Positions 15,712 through 23,996 of a DNA stretch of 24,124 nucleotides are shown in pieces; within the stretch, counting starts at the first letter, position 1, and every line of letters starts with the position of its first letter. The notes beneath the pieces are model-generated. The model searched no databases, was not told the DNA's origin, and was given only the letters and a program-made list of their open reading frames with translations. The translations under genes were made by a program, and so were the position numbers. Source of the DNA: Thiomargarita sp. (GTDB taxonomy: Bacteria; Pseudomonadota; Gammaproteobacteria; Beggiatoales; Beggiatoaceae). The DNA is taken from positions 1 through 24,124 of the forward strand of contig DYNO01000025.1 in assembly GCA_020721025.1 (NCBI GenBank), in the 5' to 3' direction.

Positions 15712-18333
15712 ATGAGCTTTCGATTCAATCAATGTAAAAATTTGGCATATCGCCTCTTGATAGATGTCATTATCATCGGTGTAATTGCCACGTTGACGAC
15801 CACCACATTTCAACTCTATTTCGATTATAAACGCGAAATTAAAAGTGTGGAAGAAGGGCTCAGTCAAATTCAGAGCAGCTATTTAGCCGCGATAATCAAT
15901 AGCTTATGGATTTATGATGAGACACAATTACGCATTCAACTTGAAGGTATTTTAAACCTACCGAGTTTAGAGTACGTTCAATTGATTGGTGAAGATGCGA
16001 AAGTTATCATTTACTTAGGAAAACAACAGCCCACCCATCGGGTACTCACTCGTGAATTTCCTCTCCGCCATCTCTACCGCGACCAAGAAGTTCGACTTGG
16101 TAAATTAGAAGTGGTTGCCAGCCTAGAACCCGTTTATCGTATGATGTTTGATAAGGCAATGGTGATTTTAATTACCAATGGTGTCGTCGTCTTCAGTGTT
16201 TCTCTCGGTATCTTATTGATTTTTCATACTTTAATTGTAGCTCATCTCAACCGTATTGCCAGCTACATGCGCGCGCTCAACGTCAGCAATTTGGATTGTG
16301 AATTGAGTTTGGGGCACGGAGGCTCAACAAAGGATTGTGTTCATGAAAATGAATTAGAACAAGTTGTTAGCGCAATTAATGTGATGCGAATTACGTTAAA
16401 ATATTCCTATACCGCGTTGTGTGAAAGCGAAATTTACAACCGCACCCTGATCGCGGAATCTCCCATTGGTCTGGCACTGTCACAAATTGATGGCGTATTG
16501 ATTGATGTCAATTTAGCTTTTGCCAATATTCTCGGGCGAACCATTCAAGAAACTATCGGTTTAAATTTAGACACGCTGACTCCGGAAAAATATGTCGATG
16601 CAGAAATTGCACAACGTTATAGTCTCGCTACAACAGGACGTTATGGACCGTATGAAAAAGAATTTTATCGCAAGGACGGTTCAACGGTCTCAGTGCGACT
16701 TTCTGGCTTGATTATCAAAAAAAATAAACTTGAACCTTTTATCTGGTCGTGTATCGAAGACATTACCGAGCAACGCCGCGCCCATGAAGCGTTACAGCAC
16801 GCAAAATTAGTGGCAGAGGCTGCAAGTTTAGCAAAAAGTCGCTTCCTCGCGAACATGAGTCACGAATTGCGTACCCCGTTGAATGCAGTGATTGGTTACA
16901 GCGAAATGTTGGAAGAAGAACTGTCTGAATTGGGGCAGCAAGACTTGTTGATTGATACGAGAAAAATTAATTTATCCGGCAAGCATCTACTTAAATTGAT
17001 TAACGATATTTTAGATATTTCTAAGATTGAAGCCGGTAAAATGGATTTATACACCGAATCCTTTAATTTACACAATTTGATTCACGAAGTGGCGACTGAA
17101 AATCAACAAGCCGTCGAGCAGCGCAATAATGTGTTAGCCGTTCATTTACCCACAGAATTGCATGAAGTTCACACAGATCGCGCCAAGTTAAGACAAATGT
17201 TATTGAATTTATTAAATAATGCGGCTAAATTTAGCGAAAATGCGGTGATCACGCTGAAAATCGAGTTAATCAAAAAAGATAATCGGGATTGGATGCAGAT
17301 TCATGTGATAGATCAAGGTATTGGCATGTCCGCGGAACAGCAACAAAAAATCTTTGAACCCTTCACACAAGCCGATGATTCCAGTACCCGTAAGTATGGT
17401 GGCACGGGGTTGGGATTGGCGATCACCAAGCAATTTTCGCAAATGTTGGGCGGAAATGTCAAGCTAATCAGCGAATTAGGACGCGGCAGCACTTTTACTT
17501 TAGAATTACCTACACATATTTACTTTAACAAAACGGAAATCAAGCCCGCCAATACCAATAAAAGTGCAGATATTCAGGTATTGGCACAAAATAATATTGT
17601 ATTGGTGATTGATGATGAACCGTCAATGCGTAACTTGTTGGCTAACTATTTGAATAAAATGGGGTATCGCGTAGAAGTCGCCGCGACCGGTGAAGATGGA
17701 TTGGAAAAAGCATTTGAATTGCGACCCCAAGTGATTATTTTAGATGTGGTATTGCATGGGGGCTCGTTGGATGGTTGGGAAGTGTTGGCAAAATTGAAAA
17801 CTGATCATGAATTGGCGCAAATTCCAGTGATTATGTTGAGTATTACAGAAGATAAACACAAGGGGTATTCATTGGGCGCGGCAGAATTTTTGTCTAAACC
17901 CATCAATCGTGAGCAATTAAAAACGGTATTGAAAAAATATCAGCATAACAACCATTCAACGGTATTGGTATTGGAAGATGATGATACCACACGAGATATG
18001 ATTGCACACATGTTATTTAAAGCCGGTTGGAAGGTGATTACTGCGGAAAATGGCGTGCGTGGTTTGGAATGTTTGCAAGGTTTGGGGCAGGATTTACCAG
18101 ATTTAATTTTGCTAGATTTGATGATGCCAGAGATGGATGGCTTTGAATTTGCGTCCTATTTGCATCAAGAACCGGCGTGGTGTGCCATTCCAATTGTGGT
18201 ATTAACGGCGAAAGATATCGATGCCGATGATCGGGTGCGGCTCTATGGTTGCGTGAAAACGATTTTTCAAAAGGGAGCTTATACTCGTGAACAATTACTG
18301 TCGAAAGTACATGAGTTAGTAACTTCAGTGTAA
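15712..18333 (+). CDS. Hybrid sensor histidine kinase with PAS and two receiver domains
   Basis: 873 residues. Membrane helices at about 13-35 and 150-176 enclose a small periplasmic sensor domain; a HAMP-like linker follows. A PAS domain (about 240-360, with EFYRKDGSTVSVRLSG and the DITEQ end) precedes the kinase core. HisKA has SRFLANMSHELRTPLN with phospho-acceptor His384; the ATP-binding domain has GGTGLGLAI at 563-571. Two receivers follow: the first with Asp678 (VIILDVVLHGG), the second with Asp802 (LLDLMMPEMDG) and Lys in its beta-5 loop. It signals through a phosphorelay, probably by way of a separate Hpt protein, since no Hpt or DNA-binding output is visible here. All key residues are intact. 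The ATG has no ribosome site. A periplasmic binding protein precedes it, perhaps its ligand partner. Confidence 0.9.
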   Translation: MSFRFNQCKNLAYRLLIDVIIIGVIATLTTTTFQLYFDYKREIKSVEEGLSQIQSSYLAAIINSLWIYDETQLRIQLEGILNLPSLEYVQLIGEDAKVIIYLGKQQPTHRVLTREFPLRHLYRDQEVRLGKLEVVASLEPVYRMMFDKAMVILITNGVVVFSVSLGILLIFHTLIVAHLNRIASYMRALNVSNLDCELSLGHGGSTKDCVHENELEQVVSAINVMRITLKYSYTALCESEIYNRTLIAESPIGLALSQIDGVLIDVNLAFANILGRTIQETIGLNLDTLTPEKYVDAEIAQRYSLATTGRYGPYEKEFYRKDGSTVSVRLSGLIIKKNKLEPFIWSCIEDITEQRRAHEALQHAKLVAEAASLAKSRFLANMSHELRTPLNAVIGYSEMLEEELSELGQQDLLIDTRKINLSGKHLLKLINDILDISKIEAGKMDLYTESFNLHNLIHEVATENQQAVEQRNNVLAVHLPTELHEVHTDRAKLRQMLLNLLNNAAKFSENAVITLKIELIKKDNRDWMQIHVIDQGIGMSAEQQQKIFEPFTQADDSSTRKYGGTGLGLAITKQFSQMLGGNVKLISELGRGSTFTLELPTHIYFNKTEIKPANTNKSADIQVLAQNNIVLVIDDEPSMRNLLANYLNKMGYRVEVAATGEDGLEKAFELRPQVIILDVVLHGGSLDGWEVLAKLKTDHELAQIPVIMLSITEDKHKGYSLGAAEFLSKPINREQLKTVLKKYQHNNHSTVLVLEDDDTTRDMIAHMLFKAGWKVITAENGVRGLECLQGLGQDLPDLILLDLMMPEMDGFEFASYLHQEPAWCAIPIVVLTAKDIDADDRVRLYGCVKTIFQKGAYTREQLLSKVHELVTSV

Positions 18334-18386
18334 TCAATGGATTAAACAGTTTTAAAATTTCGTTTTTCTAAAGTTAGTTGGAACAA

Positions 18387-18395
18387 TGGTATGAT
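18387..18395 (+). promoter_or_regulatory. Extended -10 for the alpha/beta hydrolase
   Basis: TGG-TATGAT (TATGAT at 18390-18395) forms an extended -10, 15 bp before the hydrolase ATG. The -35 is poor. Confidence 0.35.
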
Positions 18396-18409
18396 GTGTA
18401 ACAACCCGT

Positions 18410-19312
18410 ATGAAACCTAATTTAAATTTTTACCTTTGTAATCAATCTATTGAACCCCATCGTCTTGCTTATTTCCAATGGGGATCGACAGATAATACGA
18501 GAATCTTGGTTTGTGTTCATGGATTAGCACGCAATGGTCGTGATTTTGACGCATTGGCAACTCGTTTAGCGACAGAATATCAAGTGATTTGTCCGGACGT
18601 GGCGGGGCGGGGTGCAAGTGATTGGCTCACCCATCCTGAAAATTACACTTATTTCACCTATATTACTGATTTTTTGGACTTTTTATACAGTCAACAATTG
18701 TGTCCGACTTATTTGACTGGAATTTTGGATTATTTTGGACAAACTCAAGAATATCAGATAGATTGGTTGGGAACGTCGATGGGCGGCTTGATTGGCATGT
18801 CGATTGCGGCGATGCCGAACTCACCGATTAGACGATTGATTTTAAACGATATTGGTGCATTCATCCCACAGTCCGCGCTGTCCCGCATTGCTGGCTATTT
18901 GAATCATCATCCAGAATATTTCGCAGATTTTGCGACTGCGGAACAGTATCTACGCCAAACTTATCGCAGTTTTGGACAACTTACTGATATCCAATGGCAA
19001 TATTTAACCTATTACAGTATTCGACCCACTTTTGAGCGCGGTTATCAGTTGCATTACGATCCAAAAATCGCACAGGTGTTTAATCAAACCGTTGAAGATG
19101 TTGAATTATGGCAGGTTTGGGAAAATATTCGTTGCCCGGTGTTAATCTTGCGGGGTGAACAATCAGATGTTTTGACCGAAGCGACCGTGACAGAAATGTG
19201 TCGAATTCACCCACAAACTCAGGTCGCGACGTTTGCTGGGGTCGGGCACGCACCCACGTTATTGCATGAAGAACAACAAAATGTGATAGAAAATTGGTTA
19301 CGAATTCGTTAA
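18410..19312 (+). CDS. Alpha/beta-fold hydrolase
   Basis: 300 residues of the alpha/beta-hydrolase fold. The oxyanion region VHGLARNGRDF comes first, the nucleophile elbow GTSMGG has Ser123, the acid is likely Asp253 (GEQSDVLT) and the base His280 (GVGHAPTL). The triad is complete, so it should be an active esterase- or lipase-like enzyme; substrate cannot be told from sequence. No signal peptide is seen, so it is cytoplasmic. It converges on the phasin gene with a hairpin between them. A link to polyhydroxyalkanoate metabolism is only suggested by that proximity; the sequence lacks a recognisable PHA depolymerase or synthase signature. Confidence 0.85.
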   Translation: MKPNLNFYLCNQSIEPHRLAYFQWGSTDNTRILVCVHGLARNGRDFDALATRLATEYQVICPDVAGRGASDWLTHPENYTYFTYITDFLDFLYSQQLCPTYLTGILDYFGQTQEYQIDWLGTSMGGLIGMSIAAMPNSPIRRLILNDIGAFIPQSALSRIAGYLNHHPEYFADFATAEQYLRQTYRSFGQLTDIQWQYLTYYSIRPTFERGYQLHYDPKIAQVFNQTVEDVELWQVWENIRCPVLILRGEQSDVLTEATVTEMCRIHPQTQVATFAGVGHAPTLLHEEQQNVIENWLRIR

Positions 19313-19323
19313 TTGGTATTTTT

Positions 19324-19370
19324 AAACCTGTCAGGTTTATGGAAACTTGACAGGTTTGAATTTTCTTTTT
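19324..19370. terminator. Hairpin and T-run between convergent genes
   Basis: AAACCTGTCA (19324-19333) pairs perfectly with TGACAGGTTT (19348-19357). TTTTCTTTTT follows on the plus strand, fitting an intrinsic terminator for the hydrolase transcript. The same hairpin faces the end of the phasin gene on the other strand, so it may serve both. A smaller inverted repeat (TATAGC/GCTATA) lies just beyond. Confidence 0.6.
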
Positions 19371-19460
19371 ATAGCACCATAGCTATATCAAAAATAATTC
19401 GATAACGCACTGATTCATTTAAATCTATGGTCATAAGACTGAATAATCCAGCGGCTTTGC

Positions 19461-19817
19461 TCATTTAGGTTTAGGCATCTTTGCAGCCGTTTTTTCCATG
19501 CCCTTTTCCACCCACGCTGCCAATTCAGATTTCACATCGGTCAGCACTTCCACCGTTTGACGAGCATTGTTCATCAATTTTTCATTCAATTCAATAAATA
19601 AACTAGACTGCGCTGCAACCACGTCCTGCACATTTTTGGCACCGCCTAAAGCCTCAAGTTGTTTCGCCCCACCTTCCATGTATAAACCGACCATGTCCAT
19701 CTGGCGTTGCGTCAACCGGGTCATCGCACTGGTGTTAATTTCGCCCAGTTCTTTGATAGCTTCCATCGCAGACTTGTTGAGTTCAATCCATTGTTGAATT
19801 AATTCATTGTTTTGCAT
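19461..19817 (-). CDS. Phasin family protein
   Basis: 118 residues, almost entirely helical and amphipathic with few aromatic residues: ELGEINTSAMTRLTQRQ, then NVQDVVAAQSSLFIELNEKLMNNAR, then a Lys/Pro-rich tail. This is the phasin-2 type pattern. Phasins coat polyhydroxyalkanoate granules and control their size and number, so the organism probably stores PHA. GGGAG lies about ten bases before the ATG. A promoter (19908-19936, minus strand) lies roughly 90 bp upstream. No phaC or phaR gene is in the window. Confidence 0.85.
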   Translation of the reverse strand: MQNNELIQQWIELNKSAMEAIKELGEINTSAMTRLTQRQMDMVGLYMEGGAKQLEALGGAKNVQDVVAAQSSLFIELNEKLMNNARQTVEVLTDVKSELAAWVEKGMEKTAAKMPKPK

Positions 19818-19907
19818 ACTGAGTTCGCTCCCTCTGTGTTGGATAAAAATTGCGTGAATTGGCTGGAAAAAGTTTCATTGTGCAATGCAACAAAACCATA
19901 AAGTAGA

Positions 19908-19936
19908 ACGTTACGCCATTTTTTCGTGAAAGTCAA
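19908..19936 (-). promoter_or_regulatory. Candidate promoter for the phasin gene
   Basis: On the minus strand TTGACT (19931-19936) is followed after exactly 17 bp by TAACGT (19908-19913). The -35 is close to consensus; the -10 is weak. It lies about 90 bp upstream of the phasin ATG. Confidence 0.4.
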
Positions 19937-20048
19937 GCAATTTTTGACCGCAAGATATTTTCTATATTTTGGCAGTGCATTATTACGAATGAAATCAGTT
20001 TCTTAAGCTAATATTTGTAACACTGGATGGATGATGACGTGGCAATTT

Positions 20049-23000
20049 TTAAAATTCTTCCCATTCCGCTTCTTCGGATTTTTTATCGTGAATCTGTTTA
20101 TCCCTTGTTAAGGTAGAGAGTTTTGATCTCGGACGGGCGGTGGGTTTGGGTGCGGAGGTTTTGACCTTACGCTGGGTTGTTGAATGAGTAGATGCTGTGG
20201 ATTCAAACGAGATACCGGTCTTGAAGAATTTGACCAACTCACGAAGATTTTCAGCTTGTTCGCGCATTGATTCACTGGCGGCGGCACCTTGTTCGACGAG
20301 GGCAGAATTTTGTTGCGTCATGCTTTCCATCTGATCGACGGCTCGGTTGACTTGGGTAATTCCTGACGATTGTTCTTTACCTGCCGCGGCAATTTCTAAA
20401 ATAATATCGCTGACTTTAATGACGGAAGTAACGATTTCTTCCAACGTGGTGCCCGATTGATTGACCAAGTGCGTGCCTTCGGTAATTTTGCCGACACTGT
20501 CTTGAATCAACCGTTTGATTTCCTTGGCAGCGGCAGCACTGCGTTGCGCTAAATTTCTCACTTCGGTCGCAACCACAGCAAAACCCCGTCCTTGTTCTCC
20601 CGCCCGTGCAGCTTCAACTGCGGCATTGAGTGCCAATAAGTTGGTTTGAAAAGCAATTTCGTCAATTACGCCAATAATATCTGCAACTTTGCGACTGCTG
20701 TTATTAATTTCGGTCATCGCTGTGACGGCTGAATTCACGACTTTTCCGCCCTGTTGCGCCCGTTCTTTCGCACTGACTGCCAATTGTGTTGCCCGTTCAG
20801 CGTTATCTGCACTTTGTTGCACTGTCCTGGTCATCTGCTCCATACTCGTGGCGGTTTGTTCTAACGATGCGGCTTGTTCTTCGGTGCGTTGACTTAAGTT
20901 AATGTTACCCTTAGTAATTTCTTCAATGGCATCATTGACAGCATCCACCGTTTGCTGAATTGAAGCAACGATGGTGGTCAATTTACCGATGGTGGTATTC
21001 ACATCATTTTTCAACTGTTCTAATGAACCGGCATAATCACTGGTAATCGTCTGAGTTAAATCGCCATTTGCCATTGCAGAAAACACCCGCATCAATTCGT
21101 CAATCATCCGTTGATTGTATTCTAATGTCCGATTCAACGATTCACTTAAAGTACGAAAGAATCCTAATTTATCGCTCAGATCAATGCGTTGGGTAAAATC
21201 TCCCTGCATCGCCGCGTTCGTAGTTTGTTGAATTGCGTGCATCATATTCGTCAAAGTCGCAACGGTAGAATTGACATCGGTTTTCAGTTGTTCTAACGAG
21301 CCGAAGTAATTATTGGTCACCGTTTGCGTCAAATCGCCCTTCGATATCGCTGCGAAAACGTGCATCAATTCATTAATCATACGTTGGTTGTATTCCAGCG
21401 TTTGATTCAACGATTCGCTCAACACTTTGAAAAAGCCATCTTTATTGTTCAATTCAATCCGTTTGCTAAAATCGCCTTGCAATGCCGCGTGCATCACTTC
21501 ATTGACTTCTTTTTCGATCAGAACTTCCGCCGAACGGTTGGTAAATTCTTTAATCCAGCCAAGACATTCCCCGTTGTTGATAATGGGCGTAATATTCACA
21601 TCGACATGCACATTGCCCCACACCATGCGTTCATGATCGGTGGTGTTCAAACTTTGCAACAGACGGCGATGTTCACTGGGATTTTGATGCAACACGTCAA
21701 TTTGCGTGCCCAACAACCGATCTGCATTCAGATGAGGCAGTACACGACGAATTTCACCCTCATTATCCACAAATAATCGCTCGCCTGCCCCGTTGACATA
21801 GATGATTTTAAAATCTTTATCGACGATGATTACCCCAGTTGCCGTATTGTCTAAGGCTTGATTGATGCGTAATGCTCTGTCCATAATCAATTTATTTTCA
21901 GCAATCCGTTCCGAAAGTTGGGTTTGCATGGTGGAAAACGCAGCAAACAGTTGTCCGATTTCATCATGCCAAGGATAATGAATGGTATTTTGTAAATTTC
22001 CCGCAGCAATCGCTTGAGCATGAGTAACCAATTGATTGAGCGGCTTGGTGAGGTTGCGGGACAGCAGATAAATCACCAACATTGCAGCCAAAACCGCCAT
22101 CATGCCAAAAATGAAGATAAACAACAGTAACGCATTCAATTCACTCATCACTTCATCTTCAGCGATACTGACGACCACCGCCCAAAATGTCTTGGTGTTA
22201 CCGATTTCCATTTGCACGCCGTAGCTGAACACTTGTTGTTTAAGTAAATCTGAAAAGCGTTCTATGAAAAAAGGCTCGTTTGAAAGCACCTCATCTATGA
22301 ATTCCTGATCAGTTGTAGTATCCCGAACATTTTTGCCAATCATGTTGTCAACCTTACTAGCGGTAATCGTTCCATTCCCAGAGTAAAATGTCACAAATGC
22401 CGTTTTAAAATGCTCGACCTCCAAGCTACGCACTTTATCTTGGATATGCTTGGTTGCCACATCGACCGCCAACACCCCAACGAATTGCTGATCTCGTCCC
22501 AACAGCGGCACTGCCAAGGTCACTAAACTGACTTGTTCACCTTGTGGTGTGGTATATGGGGTGGGATCAATGATTGATTCGCGTTGATTTTTTTGAGTCA
22601 CTTGATACCAAGCGGCGGTTTCAAAATTGGGCAATGAACGTAAATTTACTTTATTTTCAGTTCCATGAGTCCAATAGGGTGCGAACCGTCCGTCACTGTT
22701 GTAGGCTGATGCGGCTTCATTTTTCGTCGCAGTTTCATCCTTGCTGCTGGAGGGATTGGCTTCCAATGCCAGTTTGACACCAAAAAAGTTAGGACGCTTT
22801 CCTAAAAAGTATTTCAAGGTATTGTTCAATTTCTCATGAGATAACGCGGTATCTGCGAGATTAACTTCCTCTTCGATGGCACTGGCAAGGGCGCGGGCTT
22901 CATCGAGAGCCACTTCTAATTCCGCTTTCACCAAATAAGCATAATGATAAGCAGATTCTTGGGCGATGGTTTTCGCGCTGGCTTGCAAGGAATGTTGCAC

Positions 23001-23105
23001 TTTGTAAGCAATCATGCCAGAAATCGTGAGCACCAATATTACAACCAGCATAGTCATCGAAATAACCAACCGAGTACCAATTCGTAAATTATTAAAACTA
23101 GACAT
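20049..23105 (-). CDS. Methyl-accepting chemotaxis protein: dCache, HAMP, PAS, two tandem modules, CheR/CheB-type tail
   Basis: 1018 residues, very long for a chemoreceptor. Helix 1 (about 12-34) and helix 2 (about 324-346) enclose a periplasmic double-Cache sensor. It has the AWY and AVDVA elements (Trp166, Tyr167, Asp215), but lacks the Arg expected before the Trp in amino-acid-sensing versions. A HAMP domain follows, then a PAS-like domain with GVIIVDKDFKIIYVNGAGE. Two near-identical 91-residue modules (about 535-625 and 626-716) come next. The signalling hairpin, with DEIAFQTNLLALNAAVEAAR, and methylation helices run to about 960. The tail is flexible and ends EWEEF, like the CheR/CheB-docking pentapeptide (consensus xWxxF, as in NWETF). 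The ATG at 23105 is chosen over 23138 because AAGG lies six bases upstream. No other che gene is visible. Confidence 0.92.
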   Translation of the reverse strand: MSSFNNLRIGTRLVISMTMLVVILVLTISGMIAYKVQHSLQASAKTIAQESAYHYAYLVKAELEVALDEARALASAIEEEVNLADTALSHEKLNNTLKYFLGKRPNFFGVKLALEANPSSSKDETATKNEAASAYNSDGRFAPYWTHGTENKVNLRSLPNFETAAWYQVTQKNQRESIIDPTPYTTPQGEQVSLVTLAVPLLGRDQQFVGVLAVDVATKHIQDKVRSLEVEHFKTAFVTFYSGNGTITASKVDNMIGKNVRDTTTDQEFIDEVLSNEPFFIERFSDLLKQQVFSYGVQMEIGNTKTFWAVVVSIAEDEVMSELNALLLFIFIFGMMAVLAAMLVIYLLSRNLTKPLNQLVTHAQAIAAGNLQNTIHYPWHDEIGQLFAAFSTMQTQLSERIAENKLIMDRALRINQALDNTATGVIIVDKDFKIIYVNGAGERLFVDNEGEIRRVLPHLNADRLLGTQIDVLHQNPSEHRRLLQSLNTTDHERMVWGNVHVDVNITPIINNGECLGWIKEFTNRSAEVLIEKEVNEVMHAALQGDFSKRIELNNKDGFFKVLSESLNQTLEYNQRMINELMHVFAAISKGDLTQTVTNNYFGSLEQLKTDVNSTVATLTNMMHAIQQTTNAAMQGDFTQRIDLSDKLGFFRTLSESLNRTLEYNQRMIDELMRVFSAMANGDLTQTITSDYAGSLEQLKNDVNTTIGKLTTIVASIQQTVDAVNDAIEEITKGNINLSQRTEEQAASLEQTATSMEQMTRTVQQSADNAERATQLAVSAKERAQQGGKVVNSAVTAMTEINNSSRKVADIIGVIDEIAFQTNLLALNAAVEAARAGEQGRGFAVVATEVRNLAQRSAAAAKEIKRLIQDSVGKITEGTHLVNQSGTTLEEIVTSVIKVSDIILEIAAAGKEQSSGITQVNRAVDQMESMTQQNSALVEQGAAASESMREQAENLRELVKFFKTGISFESTASTHSTTQRKVKTSAPKPTARPRSKLSTLTRDKQIHDKKSEEAEWEEF
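20958..21503 (-). repeat. Tandem duplication inside the chemoreceptor gene, 273-bp period
   Basis: Segments near 20958-21230 and 21231-21503 encode the two 91-residue modules. Shared words include FKVLSESLN/FRTLSESLN, LEYNQRMI, GDLTQT and GSLEQLK; the matching positions 21091 and 21364 are 273 bp apart. The boundaries are approximate. Confidence 0.75.
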
Positions 23106-23170
23106 GAACACCTTCTTTGTTATGATGGTTGTAATCATTGGTCAATTGAATGACCTAATTTAAAAATCAA

Positions 23171-23335
23171 TCATACGCTTTTTTGATGACAGCAACGATG
23201 CAACACCTCAGTTTTTGATGCAGACTCCAATTCCTCACTTCCGCCCCGCCCACTTTGCAATTGCAGGAATACCGATTTCGACAAGCGATTGATATTTTGC
23301 TTAATAATCTCTGCCACTGTATCTAAATGGGTCAT
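23171..23335 (-). CDS. 54-aa ORF of unknown function
   Basis: ATG at 23335 is preceded by AAGGAG with five bases between, one of the best ribosome sites in the window. It opens 54 codons: MTHLDTVAEIIKQNINRLS, then a Gly/Ser-rich middle (SGRGGSEELES) and a Cys-containing end (HRCCHQ). It lies 65 bp upstream of the chemoreceptor ATG on the same strand and just downstream of the dispersed repeat copy 2. I do not recognise the family. The strong start site favours translation; it could be a small regulator or a decayed gene. Confidence 0.5.
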   Translation of the reverse strand: MTHLDTVAEIIKQNINRLSKSVFLQLQSGRGGSEELESASKTEVLHRCCHQKSV

Positions 23336-23383
23336 GGGGTCTCCTTGTCTGAACCGTAATTCTTGAAATTTTAGCATTCTTTT

Positions 23384-23494
23384 GTCTGAATCAGAATTTA
23401 CAGAATTTTAGAATTCTCAGAATAACGGCAATGACTCCAACCCTGTTGAGATTAGACGATTCATTCTGCAAATTCTGTCAATTCTGATTCAGAC
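23384..23494. repeat. Dispersed inverted-repeat element, copy 2
   Basis: The 111-bp element has ends that are inverted repeats of 25 bp with one mismatch: the left begins GTCTGAATCAGAATTTACAG, and the right is its complement except for one base. It shares CAGAATAACGGCAA and ACGATTCATT with copy 1 at 12048-12168. No target duplication is obvious. It sits between the 54-aa ORF and the DUF2442 gene and could fold into a long RNA hairpin. Confidence 0.8.
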
Positions 23495-23519
23495 CTCAAT
23501 TATGCTTTTTCTCCCCATT

Positions 23520-23747
23520 CTACCACAATTCATACTCGCTGATATCAATTTCATCATTCCAAAAAAGCGCGTAACCGCCTTGCTCTATTTGAACATTTTG
23601 GAAAAAAGCTCGATTTTCTAAAGGCGCAAACATTTCATTTTCTAACAGCGGGCGAACATCATATTGACGGAATTCATGATTAGAAAACTGCACCATGAGT
23701 TGATAATTATCAAGGGGTTGCACAGCAATAATTTTGGGTATGTTCAT
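23520..23747 (-). CDS. DUF2442 domain protein
   Basis: 75 residues matching the DUF2442 pattern: IIAVQPLDNYQLMVQFSNHEFRQYDVRPL at the start and the ending IDISEYELW. Function is unknown. DUF2442 genes are often found beside DUF4160 genes, and the pair has been discussed as toxin-antitoxin-like; that is recollection, not something the sequence proves. The remnant of a DUF4160-like gene ends five bases before the ATG on the same strand. No membrane segment or signal is seen. A GGA lies about eleven bases before the ATG. Confidence 0.85.
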   Translation of the reverse strand: MNIPKIIAVQPLDNYQLMVQFSNHEFRQYDVRPLLENEMFAPLENRAFFQNVQIEQGGYALFWNDEIDISEYELW

Positions 23748-23752
23748 CAGAA

Positions 23753-23827
23753 TTATTCCAGTGGTGGCAATTTATGAAATTTTTGAGTCGCCCACATCTC
23801 CATTAATTTAGTTTGATGACAGGTTGC
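23753..23827 (-). pseudogene. 3' remnant of a DUF4160-like gene
   Basis: Reading the minus strand, the last 24 codons before a TAA at 23753-23755 spell HQTKLMEMWATQKFHKLPPLE at the end, which matches the C-terminus of DUF4160 proteins (H-x-x-E/K-L, then W, ending in PL). The frame stays open upstream to about 23889 but loses similarity. The gene has apparently been cut by DNA belonging to the tnpB element on its left-hand (upstream) side. This is the normal upstream partner of DUF2442. Confidence 0.5.
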
Positions 23828-23996
23828 CGATCCTAAAAAGTTACGAATTGTTCGGACAAGATGTGCGAATGATTCTCACTTTGTTCACGTCGTCAACACA
23901 ACTGCTTGATTGCTCAAGTCTTAGACCCGCTTCCACCAGTTAGTTTTCTTACGTGCATTTAGAGTCCCGCCGGATCGTGTCGTGGACTTGATAGCA

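Noticed and set aside
18410..19312. PHA depolymerase or PhaC
   Set aside because: Only proximity to the phasin supports it; the sequence is a generic alpha/beta hydrolase.
21324..21776. Plus-strand open frame of 150 codons
   Set aside because: It lies antisense inside the chemoreceptor gene, whose domains are unambiguous on the other strand.
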